Of a stretch of 18,344 bases of DNA, positions 1 through 5,876 are shown one piece after another. Under the pieces are notes generated by a model. That model saw nothing but the letters and a program-made list of their open reading frames with translations. It did not search any database and was not told the DNA's origin. Source of the stretch: an uncultured Pseudoflavonifractor sp. (lineage in GTDB: Bacteria; Bacillota; Clostridia; Oscillospirales; Oscillospiraceae). A program made the translations under genes and the position numbers. Location: contig CANDEE010000038.1 in assembly GCA_947383685.1 (NCBI GenBank), positions 1 to 18,344 of the forward strand. Reading direction: 5' to 3'. Positions within the stretch are counted from its first letter, which is position 1. Each line of letters opens with the position of its first letter.

Positions 1-67
1 TTCAATTGGATAGAGCGTCAGATTCCGGTTCTGAATGTTGGGGGTTCGAGTCCCTCCGGGCGTACCA
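1..67 (+). tRNA. tRNA-Arg (anticodon CCG), 5' end outside window
   Basis: The sequence shows the D-arm remainder, an anticodon stem TCAGA/TCTGA enclosing the loop TTCCGGT (anticodon CCG, reads CGG), a T-arm with GGTTCGAGTCC, and a 3' end CGGGCGT-A-CCA with the CCA encoded. The first bases of the acceptor stem lie before the window, so the gene is truncated only by the window edge. An intrinsic terminator follows immediately. Confidence 0.93.
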
Positions 68-68
68 G

Positions 69-100
69 AAAAAGCCTTCTGCATCCGCAGGAGGCTTTTT
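69..100 (+). terminator. Intrinsic terminator of tRNA-Arg(CCG)
   Basis: A near-perfect hairpin AAAAAGCCTTCTGC / GCAGGAGGCTTTTT with loop ATCC starts two bases after the tRNA CCA and ends in a T run. The A run on the 5' side would let it act in both directions. Confidence 0.85.
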
Positions 101-132
101 GGTATATTTAGGTCCTGATTGGGGGGAAAACT

Positions 133-1092
133 TTGAAATACTATTTTGCTCCGATGGAAGGGATTACCGACTATATTTTTCGGAATATTCATCACAAATA
201 CTTTCCCGGGGCGGATAAATACTACACGCCATTTTTCTCTCCTACAAACGACGGCAGGTTTCCACCACGGAACATGAGGGATTTTGACCGGGAGTCCAAT
301 CAAAATGTTCCTGTGGTGCCGCAGCTTCTCACAAAGCATGGAGCGGACTTCCTTTGGGCGGCAAGGATTTTGTCGGACTTGGGATATGAGGAGGTCAATC
401 TAAATCTGGGCTGTCCATCAGGGACGGTGACCGCCAAGGGGAAGGGAAGCGGATTACTGTCTGATTTGAAGGGGCTCAAATGCTTGTTGGATGAAATATT
501 TACTGCGCCGCCGTCGAAAATTTCGGTAAAGACACGTCTGGGGCGCAACACTCCGGAGGAATTTCCACGACTGCTGGAGATTTTTAATCAGTATCCTATT
601 TCCGAGCTCACTGTTCATTGCCGGGTAGGGGCGGATTTTTACCGCAAGCCCGCCAGGCCAGAGGCATTTGCCCTGCCCCTGGAGGAAAGCAGGGCACCGG
701 TATGCTATAATGGCGATTTGATGACACGGGAGCAGATTTTGGAGTTTCAAAATCAATATCTCGCTGCCTCGGCCGCCATGTTGGGCCGGGGGGCGGTGGC
801 TGATCCTGCCCTGATCCGCCGCCTCAAGGGAGGGTCATCCGCCGACAGGGAGACCTTGCAAAAATACAACGAGGAGCTTTTTGACCGCTATTCCTCCGCA
901 TTTGGCAGTCCCAAGTCCGCTCTGGGACGGATGAAGGAGATTTGGTTTTATCAGATTTGCCTTTTTACCGGAGCGGAAAGATACGAAAAGCGGCTAAAAA
1001 AGACAACCAGTCCCGAAGAATACAGAGATCTGACCGCCCGAATATTTGGTGAATTGCCCCTGCGCCCGGAGGGAGCGTTACCCATTTGGTAA
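133..1092 (+). CDS. tRNA-dihydrouridine synthase family protein
   Basis: This is a flavin enzyme that reduces uridine to dihydrouridine in tRNA, acting in the cytosol with FMN and NADPH. The 319-aa protein has the N-terminal APMEGITD motif (residues 6-13) that starts the TIM barrel, NLNLGCPSGTVTAKGKGSGLL (90-109) with the presumed catalytic cysteine C94, SVKTRLG (131-137) with K133, and VHCR (161-164). Length is typical of the family. The start is TTG at 133; no ATG lies nearby and a G-rich Shine-Dalgarno-like run (119-126) precedes it. It stands between the tRNA-Arg terminator and a convergent phosphatase gene, with its own terminator-like hairpin overlapping the phosphatase 3' end. The sequence does not tell me which tRNA position it modifies, so I give no symbol. 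Confidence 0.9.
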   Translation: MKYYFAPMEGITDYIFRNIHHKYFPGADKYYTPFFSPTNDGRFPPRNMRDFDRESNQNVPVVPQLLTKHGADFLWAARILSDLGYEEVNLNLGCPSGTVTAKGKGSGLLSDLKGLKCLLDEIFTAPPSKISVKTRLGRNTPEEFPRLLEIFNQYPISELTVHCRVGADFYRKPARPEAFALPLEESRAPVCYNGDLMTREQILEFQNQYLAASAAMLGRGAVADPALIRRLKGGSSADRETLQKYNEELFDRYSSAFGSPKSALGRMKEIWFYQICLFTGAERYEKRLKKTTSPEEYRDLTARIFGELPLRPEGALPIW

Positions 1093-1109
1093 GGAGACTG
1101 GATTCAGTG

Positions 1110-1136
1110 ATGTAAAGTGAGTTTTACATTTTTTCC
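1110..1136 (+). terminator. Terminator-like hairpin after the dihydrouridine synthase gene
   Basis: ATGTAAA / TTTACAT forms a 7-bp stem (1110-1116 with 1123-1129) with a 6-nt loop, followed by a T run on the plus strand. It overlaps the 3' end and stop codon of the convergent phosphatase gene. The stem is AT-rich and short, so it is a modest terminator. Confidence 0.55.
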
Positions 1137-1576
1137 TTTTGCAGCATATCCAACATGGAGCTGCAACCTTCCCATACGTCTTGGAAAGTGGTCTCAAAGT
1201 CTCCGGTGTACCAGGGATCGGCAATATCCCGGGGAAGGGAAGACCAGTCCAGCAGACCAAAAATCTTGTCTATACCTCCGGTGATTCGGGCCATATTCCG
1301 TAGGTTTGCGCTGTCCATGCCGATGAGATAATCGTATTCCTCACCATCCTGCCGGGTCATTTGCCGGGCGTGGTGAGGAATCAAGGGAATTCGATATTGC
1401 TCCAGGATACGCCGTGTGCCCGGATGAACGGGATTGCCCAATTCCTCGCTACTAGTGGCGGCTGAGGACACCTCGATACCTGTAAGGCCTTTTTCCTTAA
1501 CGAGATATGACATTACACTTTCCGCCATAGGAGAGCGGCAAATATTGCCGTGGCAGACGAAAAGTATTCTTATCAC
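1124..1576 (-). CDS. Low-molecular-weight protein tyrosine phosphatase (chimeric 5' end across attL)
   Basis: This cytosolic phosphatase hydrolyses phosphotyrosine, or protein arginine phosphate in YwlE-type members, through a cysteinyl intermediate. The 150-aa protein starts with the P-loop VCHGNICRS (C8, R14, S15) and carries the general acid in DPW (D120-P121-W122), so it looks fully functional. I chose GTG at 1576 because AAGGAG (1585-1590) sits 8 nt upstream. An in-frame ATG at 1621 would add 15 unrelated residues. Bases upstream of about 1559 belong to the integrated element. The host's own start (MTKILFVCHG) with its promoter lies at 11185-11319, so the element has replaced the first six codons (VIRILF for MTKILF). 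The gene lies directly downstream of the integrase in the same orientation with no obvious terminator between, so readthrough from int may drive it. Confidence 0.9.
   Translation of the reverse strand: MIRILFVCHGNICRSPMAESVMSYLVKEKGLTGIEVSSAATSSEELGNPVHPGTRRILEQYRIPLIPHHARQMTRQDGEEYDYLIGMDSANLRNMARITGGIDKIFGLLDWSSLPRDIADPWYTGDFETTFQDVWEGCSSMLDMLQKEKM
1546..1558. repeat. attL core (13-bp direct repeat)
   Basis: TGCCGTGGCAGAC is identical to 11220-11232. Read on the minus strand it covers the codons for V7-C8-H9-G10 and the first base of N11 of the phosphatase, i.e. the catalytic P-loop. Sequences on either side diverge from the right copy, which defines the crossover region. Confidence 0.85.
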
Positions 1577-1682
1577 GTTCAAATCTCCTTGTAACACAGT
1601 GTTTTCAACGGCTTTACTCATTCAGCCTGTTATCCATACCCCACGGAAATCTACATAAATCCCCGCAAATCTCCGGGCAAAT

Positions 1683-1705
1683 GGCGTAACCTTTGGCGTA
1701 AATTC
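1683..1705. repeat. Probable integrase arm-type sites, left end
   Basis: Two direct copies of GGCGTAA begin at 1683 and 1695, the second followed by ATTC. The same paired arrangement, also ending in GGCGTAAATTC, occurs at 11138-11159 near the right end in the same orientation. Paired short direct repeats about 60-130 bp inside the core are what the N-terminal arm-binding domain of Tn916-type integrases recognises. Assignment to Int rather than Xis is inference. Confidence 0.6.
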
Positions 1706-1739
1706 CGGCATAGGACATGGCCCTTGAATCCCTGCTGTA

Positions 1740-2909
1740 TCAACGGCTCTGGACAACTTTAGCCATCGCTTTTTCCGCCATCTCATAGCTGGAATGGGCG
1801 TAAATATTCATTGTGGTGTTAGCATCAGAGTGACCCATAATGTACTGTAGACTTTTCCAGTCCATTCCTGCCGCCGCCATATCTGTACAAAACGTATGCC
1901 GTAAGACATGGGGCGATACAGTCAGTTTATCTGTATGGCTCTTATTGTAGTTGTCCACAATACGCTTTAATGCGTGCTCCAAATGCCCAGCGACTTTAGG
2001 CTTACCGTCCTTGTCCAAAAATAGGAAGCCTGTATAGCCATCAATAATATACTCAATTTTGGGATTCCTACGACCTTGTATGACACGTTGGAAAGCCTGA
2101 TATACCGCATTGTCCAATATAGGGATATACCGCTCGCCACTCTCGGTTTTTGGCTTTTCAACGTAGTATTCACAGCTTCCCATGTGGCGTGTCCGGGTTA
2201 ACTGCTTTGACACCCTTATCCGGCGCTGCTCAAAATCAATATCAGACTTCGTAAGGCCGTACAATTCAGAAATCCGCAAGCCTGTACCCAGCAGGATTAT
2301 TACTTCGTCGTAGTATCTACGACGGCACTTGTCCTCTTGGATATAAGCAAGCAGTTTGTCCTTTTCCTGTGGAGTAAGTGCCTTTCTCGTAACCGCATTG
2401 TTGGGAACCACATCGACCACTCGGAAAGAAAACGGATTGCGCCGAATAATATCATCTTCAACTGCCATTTCAAACGCCGGACGCAACACACCCCGTATCG
2501 AGTTTATGGTGCTGTAGCTTCGGCCATCGTTATACAGTTTGATAAAAAGTGCCTTTCCGTCAGACGGCTTAATGTTTTTTATCTGACGGCAACCAAAATC
2601 CTCTTTCTTCATCAGGTTAGTCACAAAGGTATATCCTACTTTTGTGTTGTAACGAACGCTTTGCTTTTGGGCTATGTATCGCTCCATAAGGTCAAGAACC
2701 GTAATAGTTCCAGCAGAATAATCTATGCCATCGTCCAAATCACGCTGTATCTCCCGCTCCTTTTCCCGTAGTTCTTCCAGCGTTTTAGCATATGCGCTCC
2801 TGCGCTTTCCGTGGACATCGGTATAGCGGAAATCATAGCTTCTATTTTTCCGTTGGCTTTCACCATCTTTCAAAATCCGGCCCTTGGCATCCTTGCGCTT
2901 TTCTGGCAT
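1740..2909 (-). CDS. int: Tyrosine recombinase / integrase, Tn916 type
   Basis: This enzyme catalyses site-specific integration and excision of the element. The 389-aa protein has a basic N-terminal arm-binding domain (about 1-60, with the YDFRYTDVHGKRRSAYAKT stretch typical of Tn916-type integrases), a SAM-like core-binding domain (about 68-160) and a C-terminal catalytic domain. Active-site residues are all visible: R212 in GTGLRISEL, K254 in KPKTESGER, H334 and R337 in HVLRH, H360 in GHSD and the nucleophile Y370 in NIYAH. I chose ATG 2909, which has AAAGGAGG 6 nt upstream; a TTG two codons earlier overlaps that site. It lies downstream of xis and reads out of the element into the phosphatase gene. 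It is intact, so the element may still be mobile. Confidence 0.95.
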   Translation of the reverse strand: MPEKRKDAKGRILKDGESQRKNRSYDFRYTDVHGKRRSAYAKTLEELREKEREIQRDLDDGIDYSAGTITVLDLMERYIAQKQSVRYNTKVGYTFVTNLMKKEDFGCRQIKNIKPSDGKALFIKLYNDGRSYSTINSIRGVLRPAFEMAVEDDIIRRNPFSFRVVDVVPNNAVTRKALTPQEKDKLLAYIQEDKCRRRYYDEVIILLGTGLRISELYGLTKSDIDFEQRRIRVSKQLTRTRHMGSCEYYVEKPKTESGERYIPILDNAVYQAFQRVIQGRRNPKIEYIIDGYTGFLFLDKDGKPKVAGHLEHALKRIVDNYNKSHTDKLTVSPHVLRHTFCTDMAAAGMDWKSLQYIMGHSDANTTMNIYAHSSYEMAEKAMAKVVQSR

Positions 2910-2982
2910 ACTCAACCTCCTTTAGAAAAGCGCCTAATATGGTATCTCTGATTATACCACATCAACAGCACATTTTCCAACT

Positions 2983-3186
2983 TCAAATTGAGTCCACCCC
3001 CGCAAGATATTTTTCAAAGGGCTTTCGTTTGATTAACCTCTTATTTCCAACAAAAAGAGCGTATTTTTCGCACTCTCTGGAACTGGTTATCTCCCTAATC
3101 TTATTTTGCCCTATATTGAAATAGGCGGCAGCTTCTTCAAGCGTTAAGTTAACTTTTTCCCACACGGGGATATTTGCGGTGCTCAA
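2983..3186 (-). CDS. xis: Excisionase (Tn916 Xis-like, winged helix-turn-helix)
   Basis: This 67-aa basic protein has the layout of Tn916-type excisionases: WEKVNLTLEEAAAYFNIGQNKIREI (about 9-33) is the MerR-like helix-turn-helix that reads element ends, followed by GNKRLIKRKPFEKYL (48-61), a wing and short helix. Xis bends attL/attR DNA and biases the integrase towards excision. The start is TTG 3186 with AAGGAGGAT immediately upstream and no better ATG. It lies 73 bp upstream of int in the same orientation, the usual xis-int order. A long leader with three hairpins precedes it (3212-3297), suggesting post-transcriptional control. Confidence 0.85.
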   Translation of the reverse strand: MSTANIPVWEKVNLTLEEAAAYFNIGQNKIREITSSRECEKYALFVGNKRLIKRKPFEKYLAGVDSI

Positions 3187-3189
3187 TTT

Positions 3190-3503
3190 TATCCTCCTTC
3201 GGCACCGTTGCCCTCGCCTTTGGCGGAGGTAAGAACCGCTATCAGCGGTTTAGAAAGTCCTACAACCATATTGTTTGCACCAGCCTTTGGCGTGGTGACT
3301 CTGCACCCTTCATAAGGGGGATTATTTGAAATGAAATGCTTCAAAAGCCCTTAACCACCAGTACTTTGCTGGAAAGAATCAGTATTTTCCAACCCCTATA
3401 ACCCTTGTGACACAACGGCCCATCTTTGAGAAAATAAAATGTTGACACGTTAAGTTAAAAATAAAATAGGTCTGCTGTTTGAGTGAATTGGTGGCTATTA
3501 TGC
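3190..3503 (-). other. Structured leader upstream of xis
   Basis: This 314-base gene-free stretch lies between the DUF6291 gene and xis. Just upstream of the xis start are three hairpins: 3278-3297 (8-bp stem with one bulged base), 3236-3252 (perfect AACCGCT/AGCGGTT, 3-nt loop) and 3212-3229 (7-bp stem with one bulged base). The first and third share the same apex, GCC-AAA-GGC as RNA on the minus strand, and the same bulged position. No stem is followed by a U run, so they look like regulatory structure rather than terminators. The part from 3300 to 3503 is AT-rich with no ORF that I can support. Confidence 0.5.
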
Positions 3504-4124
3504 TCAAAACGGTAACGGGTCTGGATTTTCAAGCAATGACTTATCTTCATCAGATAAGTCATCAAGCCACATTGCCCCTTCCTCATTCTCTGCAATAAGT
3601 CCATCAGAATCAGACTGTCCCACTGTCCTGTCCCGTCCCAGTCCCGTGGTATCTACTTCTTTTTCTTCTTCCCGTTCTCCTTCTATTTCCCCCTCTCTTT
3701 CGGTTGCTATTTCTGTAGCATTATCTTTCAATTTCTGGAGGATACGACCGACGGCACTTTTCGACACGCCGGTCAGTTCCGCTATGTCTCTTATGGACAA
3801 AGAAGGATTTTTCAAATAGGCCGCAACAACCTGTTGCCGCCGTTCTTCTGCTTCTTCACTGGTAAAATTTGCGCCCCGTCTTTTCAAACTTAGGTCTATC
3901 TCTCTCTGAATCATGGGCCAGAATATTTGGGTAATAGAGCCGTCCTCAAAATTTGGGGCATCGTAATATCTGGAATAATTTGCTATCGCTTCAAAAAGGT
4001 TGTATGCGACCTCTACCCCCTGCGATTCTTTCAAACGTTCCAGCGTTTCATACCAACTCCCAAAAAACGAAAAACTCATCGTAGGGTCAAATGCTTCCTT
4101 CTCGGTTTGCAGTTTATTAGACAT
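3504..4124 (-). CDS. DUF6291 domain protein with helix-turn-helix, possible replication or regulatory protein
   Basis: The 206-aa protein begins with a region I recognise as DUF6291 (about 16-87: SFSFFGSWYETLERL through FWPMIQREIDLSLKRRG), found in Firmicute phages and mobile elements. A predicted helix-turn-helix follows (about 108-131: SLSIRDIAELTGVSKSAVGRIL), then a long charged, glutamate-rich low-complexity tail (138-206) ending in an acidic stretch. The order resembles phage replisome-organiser proteins, but no function is established for this domain, so a role in replication or copy control of the excised circle is inference. The start is ATG 4124 with AAGGGA five bases upstream; in-frame ATGs at 4142 and 4145 lack a good ribosome site. 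A long structured untranslated region with its own promoter lies upstream. Confidence 0.65.
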   Translation of the reverse strand: MSNKLQTEKEAFDPTMSFSFFGSWYETLERLKESQGVEVAYNLFEAIANYSRYYDAPNFEDGSITQIFWPMIQREIDLSLKRRGANFTSEEAEERRQQVVAAYLKNPSLSIRDIAELTGVSKSAVGRILQKLKDNATEIATEREGEIEGEREEEKEVDTTGLGRDRTVGQSDSDGLIAENEEGAMWLDDLSDEDKSLLENPDPLPF

Positions 4125-4170
4125 ATTAGTCCCTTCTTTCATCAAATAGTTTCTTTATGCAACATAATCC

Positions 4171-4176
4171 ATTATA
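4171..4176 (-). promoter_or_regulatory. Possible -10 element upstream of the DUF6291 gene
   Basis: A perfect TATAAT occurs on the minus strand 46 bp before the DUF6291 start, but the -35 region at the right distance (ACTGCT) does not match. It may be a second promoter that makes this gene independent of the structured region upstream. Confidence 0.3.
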
Positions 4177-4235
4177 AACGACAGTTACAAAACAGCAGTT
4201 TGTTAATGCCTTAGTTCTCAAAAGGAATATGGCTA

Positions 4236-4480
4236 ACCTCGATTGAAAACTAATTTTCAATCTCTGGCTATCGTCCGCCGAATCTCTATGCCCCTATATC
4301 TGGTAGCGGCTCCTTTCGGCGTAGCCTGTTCACTTTTCAAGGTACACTACCCGCAAGCCTTTACCGGCCGCTACAGTGCATTTGCTCCCGCTCGTGGGGA
4401 AGGCTGCCCTTTCCGCTGGCGATGCTCTATGGACTTCCTACAGGCTTCTATGGCATATAGGCTTCACTCCCTTCGTCCAA
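4236..4480 (-). other. Highly structured untranslated region, function unknown
   Basis: No supportable ORF occupies this stretch. It holds nested inverted repeats: GTAGCGGC/GCCGCTAC (4303-4310 with 4367-4374), a perfect 9-bp hairpin GATTGAAAA/TTTTCAATC with a 4-nt loop (4241-4262), a GGAA(A)GG/CCTTCC stem near 4400-4420 flanked by GCAT/ATGC. It is GC-rich compared with the sequence either side. It lies downstream of the promoter and hairpin-terminator at 4488-4608 and upstream of the DUF6291 gene. It could be the remainder of a long leader RNA, a single-strand or double-strand origin for the excised form, or an origin of transfer used in trans. The sequence alone does not decide. Confidence 0.5.
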
Positions 4481-4572
4481 AAACAAAAAAGGACGCTCCT
4501 ACCTTGTAAGGCCAAATCTGGCCCTGCGTGGTAAGTGCGTCCTTTGACATTTTGTCGGCGGCTCTAACTTAC
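4480..4572 (-). ncRNA. Candidate short terminated RNA or attenuator
   Basis: About 7 bases after the promoter at 4579-4608, the minus strand forms one long hairpin (4488-4545) with all helices in one register: AAAGGACGC/GCGTCCTTT (9 bp), a 3-nt internal loop, TACC/GGTA, a second internal loop and GGCC/GGCC closing a 6-nt loop. A T-rich tract (TTTTTTGTTTTT) follows on the minus strand, so transcripts should end near 4480, giving an RNA of about 90 nt. Readthrough would enter the DUF6291 leader. It is either a small regulatory RNA of the element or a transcription attenuator. I do not recognise it as a named family. Confidence 0.55.
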
Positions 4573-4578
4573 GGTCTT

Positions 4579-4608
4579 ACTATACCAAAACCGTGTTTCC
4601 GCTGTCAA
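4579..4608 (-). promoter_or_regulatory. Strong sigma-A-type promoter for the structured RNA
   Basis: TTGACA (4603-4608 on the minus strand) and TATAGT (4579-4584) are separated by 18 bp. This is one of the best promoter matches in the window. It lies in the 28-65 bases after the end of the 81-aa gene and fires leftward. Confidence 0.75.
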
Positions 4609-4636
4609 CTCAATAACAAGAAATTCTTAAAAATTT

Positions 4637-4882
4637 TTAGCCAAACAATCCAAGGCGTTCAGAATCAGCTAAAATCTCTTGTATTTCTTCATCAGTATAT
4701 TCCAGTCCTTCTATGGCAGCATTTTGAAGAAGTTCATCAACAAACTCCTGTTTCTTTCGCTCTTTTTCTTTCCTCTGAATATCATCTAACATCATAAATC
4801 CAAAAGCCATTTCATCGGAGCCGGTGTGTCCATCTCCATTGAAGTCAAACGGCCCACCACCAAAAATGTCAAAAAAGCCCAT
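4637..4882 (-). CDS. 81-aa hypothetical protein with an acidic calcium-loop-like motif
   Basis: I do not recognise the family. The protein starts MGFFDIFGGGPFDFNGDGHTGSDE: residues 13-24 (D13-x-N15-x-D17...D23-E24) resemble an EF-hand or dockerin calcium loop, though with a single loop and no flanking helix pair. It continues with a lysine/glutamate-rich amphipathic helix (about 33-54) and an acidic helix (62-76). I chose ATG 4882: it follows the stop codon of the ribbon-helix-helix gene by 2 bases and has an AGGGG 7-10 bases upstream, so the two genes are probably translationally coupled. It has no signal peptide or membrane segment, so it should be cytosolic. Confidence 0.6.
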   Translation of the reverse strand: MGFFDIFGGGPFDFNGDGHTGSDEMAFGFMMLDDIQRKEKERKKQEFVDELLQNAAIEGLEYTDEEIQEILADSERLGLFG

Positions 4883-4884
4883 GC

Positions 4885-5190
4885 TCAACCCCTCTCTTTC
4901 ATATGCGTGGCAGAATCGGACGGTGTCAGTGACGATAACCGACTACTACTATTATCATTCTGGACACCCCCGGAAAATACCATAACCCCGGCCCCCTGAC
5001 CTTCTACCGCCGCTTCACGTTCCATCTTCTCTTGTACCGCCTTTAGTATATATGCCTGTACAGACATTCCCGCCGCTGCCGCTGCCGCTCTGATTGCTTC
5101 GCCTATCTCTTTAGACGGCCTAACCATTATATTATCACGGCTACTGTTCCATTTGCTACTGGCTCTTTTATGCGCTTCGCTTACAGCCAT
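4885..5190 (-). CDS. Ribbon-helix-helix (Arc/CopG-like) DNA-binding protein
   Basis: The 101-aa protein has a short basic N-terminus, a beta-strand RDNIMVRPSKE (18-28), helix A with an alanine run (29-40), a glycine turn (GMS 41-43) and helix B (44-58). This is the arrangement of a ribbon-helix-helix repressor. The serine-rich tail (60-101) is probably disordered. I chose ATG 5190 with AGGTGGGG five bases upstream; upstream in-frame codons run through the promoter. The gene starts beside three copies of a palindrome (AACCGTTAACGGTT) lying over two divergent promoters, so autoregulation and control of the rightward genes is the likely role. It could instead be the DNA-binding part of a plasmid-type partition or copy-control system, but no ParA/ParM partner is present. 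Confidence 0.72.
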   Translation of the reverse strand: MAVSEAHKRASSKWNSSRDNIMVRPSKEIGEAIRAAAAAAGMSVQAYILKAVQEKMEREAAVEGQGAGVMVFSGGVQNDNSSSRLSSLTPSDSATHMKERG

Positions 5191-5225
5191 ATAAACCCCA
5201 CCTTTACTATAACTGGATATGCTAT

Positions 5226-5254
5226 AGTATAACACAAAAGCAAATAACCGTAAA
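5226..5254 (-). promoter_or_regulatory. Leftward promoter of the ribbon-helix-helix gene
   Basis: TTTACG (5249-5254) and TATACT (5226-5231) on the minus strand are spaced by exactly 17 bp. The -35 hexamer lies inside the first palindromic operator (5245-5260), so a protein bound there would block polymerase. Confidence 0.7.
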
Positions 5255-5329
5255 CGGTTAAATATGTACAAAACGTTAACGGTTATTTTGTGCAATATCC
5301 CATGTTGACGAATTAACCGTTAACGGTTA
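5245..5329. promoter_or_regulatory. Three palindromic operators in the divergent control region
   Basis: Sites: 5245-5260 (TAACCGT-AA-ACGGTTA), 5271-5284 (AAACGTTAACGGTT, one imperfect half) and 5314-5329 (TAACCGTTAACGGTTA, a perfect 16-bp palindrome). Centres are about 25 and 44 bp apart. The outer sites overlap the leftward -35 and the rightward spacer and -10. The most economical ligand is the adjacent ribbon-helix-helix protein. Confidence 0.72.
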
Positions 5330-5333
5330 TACT
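5305..5333 (+). promoter_or_regulatory. Rightward promoter for the 92-aa/SprT-like genes
   Basis: TTGACG (5305-5310) and TATACT (5328-5333) are spaced by 17 bp, and the perfect palindrome 5314-5329 fills the spacer and enters the -10. The transcript would have a leader of about 120 nt (5341-5461) rich in short GC hairpins, including CCCCG/CGGGG near 5357-5378. Confidence 0.75.
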
Positions 5334-5461
5334 ATAATCACAGCAGGGGACAACACCCCGCCGCCTGGTTGCCGGGGCGTAGAGTACGGCATCGGTCAAC
5401 CTACCGAACCAATACGGCAAGGGAACCGACACGGAATACTGAATCAAAGGGAGTAAAAACA

Positions 5462-5740
5462 ATGTCTACTATCGAAATTATTTCCAAGGTTGAAGCCCTC
5501 AAAGAATGGGAAGCCATGCAAGCGGAAGCCGCCGCCGAAATCGAAAATATCAAAAACGAAATCAAGCGGCACATGGACGGCCTGGGCGTGGAAGAACTGG
5601 AAGCCGGAACGTATATTGTCCGTTATTCCACTGTTCTTTCCAACCGCTTTGACAGCACCGCATTTAAGAAAGTCATGCCGGACGTATATAAGGCATACAC
5701 CAAGCAGACTACCAGCCGCCGCTTTACCGTCAGCGCATGA
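5462..5740 (+). CDS. 92-aa hypothetical phage/mobile-element protein
   Basis: I know this kind of protein only from phages and integrative elements of Clostridia, without a function. The first half (about 5-40) is a glutamate/alanine-rich amphipathic helix likely to form a coiled coil. The second half has a short beta segment (ELEAGTYIVRYSTVLSNRF, 45-63), then DSTAFKKVMPDVYKAYTKQTTSRRFTVS, a pattern often seen in small proteins beside phage recombination genes. I chose ATG 5462 with AAGGGAG 8 nt upstream; an upstream in-frame ATG at 5369 lies in the leader without a ribosome site. It is the first gene of the rightward operon and is followed by two long hairpins before the SprT-like gene. A DNA-end or nuclease-modulating role is only a guess. 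Confidence 0.6.
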   Translation: MSTIEIISKVEALKEWEAMQAEAAAEIENIKNEIKRHMDGLGVEELEAGTYIVRYSTVLSNRFDSTAFKKVMPDVYKAYTKQTTSRRFTVSA

Positions 5741-5743
5741 AAA

Positions 5744-5787
5744 GAAGTCTGCTACCCCAACCGACCAAAGTTTAAGTAGCAGACTTC
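5744..5787 (+). repeat. 12-bp perfect inverted repeat between two element genes
   Basis: GAAGTCTGCTAC (5744-5755) is matched by GTAGCAGACTTC (5776-5787) across a 20-nt loop, three bases after the stop of the 92-aa gene. No T run follows, so it is a stable RNA hairpin or a protein-binding palindrome rather than a standard terminator. Confidence 0.6.
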
Positions 5788-5801
5788 AAAGACACCGCCA
5801 C

Positions 5802-5840
5802 GGGGCGGGATGGATACATGATACACCACCCGCCCCCTTT
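5802..5840 (+). terminator. GC-rich hairpin, weak terminator or RNA stabiliser
   Basis: GGGGCGGG (5802-5809) pairs with CCCGCCCC (5829-5836), extended inward by TGG/CCA after one bulged base. It is followed by only CTTTA, so termination would be partial. It sits 40 bases before the SprT-like start and may set the expression ratio of the two genes. Confidence 0.4.
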
Positions 5841-5876
5841 AGTCAATCTCAAAATTGATGAAGGGAAGATAGAACC

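Noticed and set aside
1577..1621. Longer phosphatase start at ATG 1621
   Set aside because: The extra 15 residues match nothing in the family and derive from element DNA. The GTG at 1576 has a well-spaced AAGGAG.
3142..3458. 11-bp direct repeat CGTTAAGTTAA at 3142-3152 and 3448-3458
   Set aside because: One copy is inside xis coding sequence, the other in AT-rich intergenic DNA. The repeat is short and only two copies exist, so chance is a fair explanation.
4243..4797. Two plus-strand ORFs (88 and 89 codons) over the structured region
   Set aside because: They lack ribosome binding sites, have odd composition, and lie antisense to a promoter, hairpin-terminator and inverted repeats. The second overlaps the 81-aa gene.
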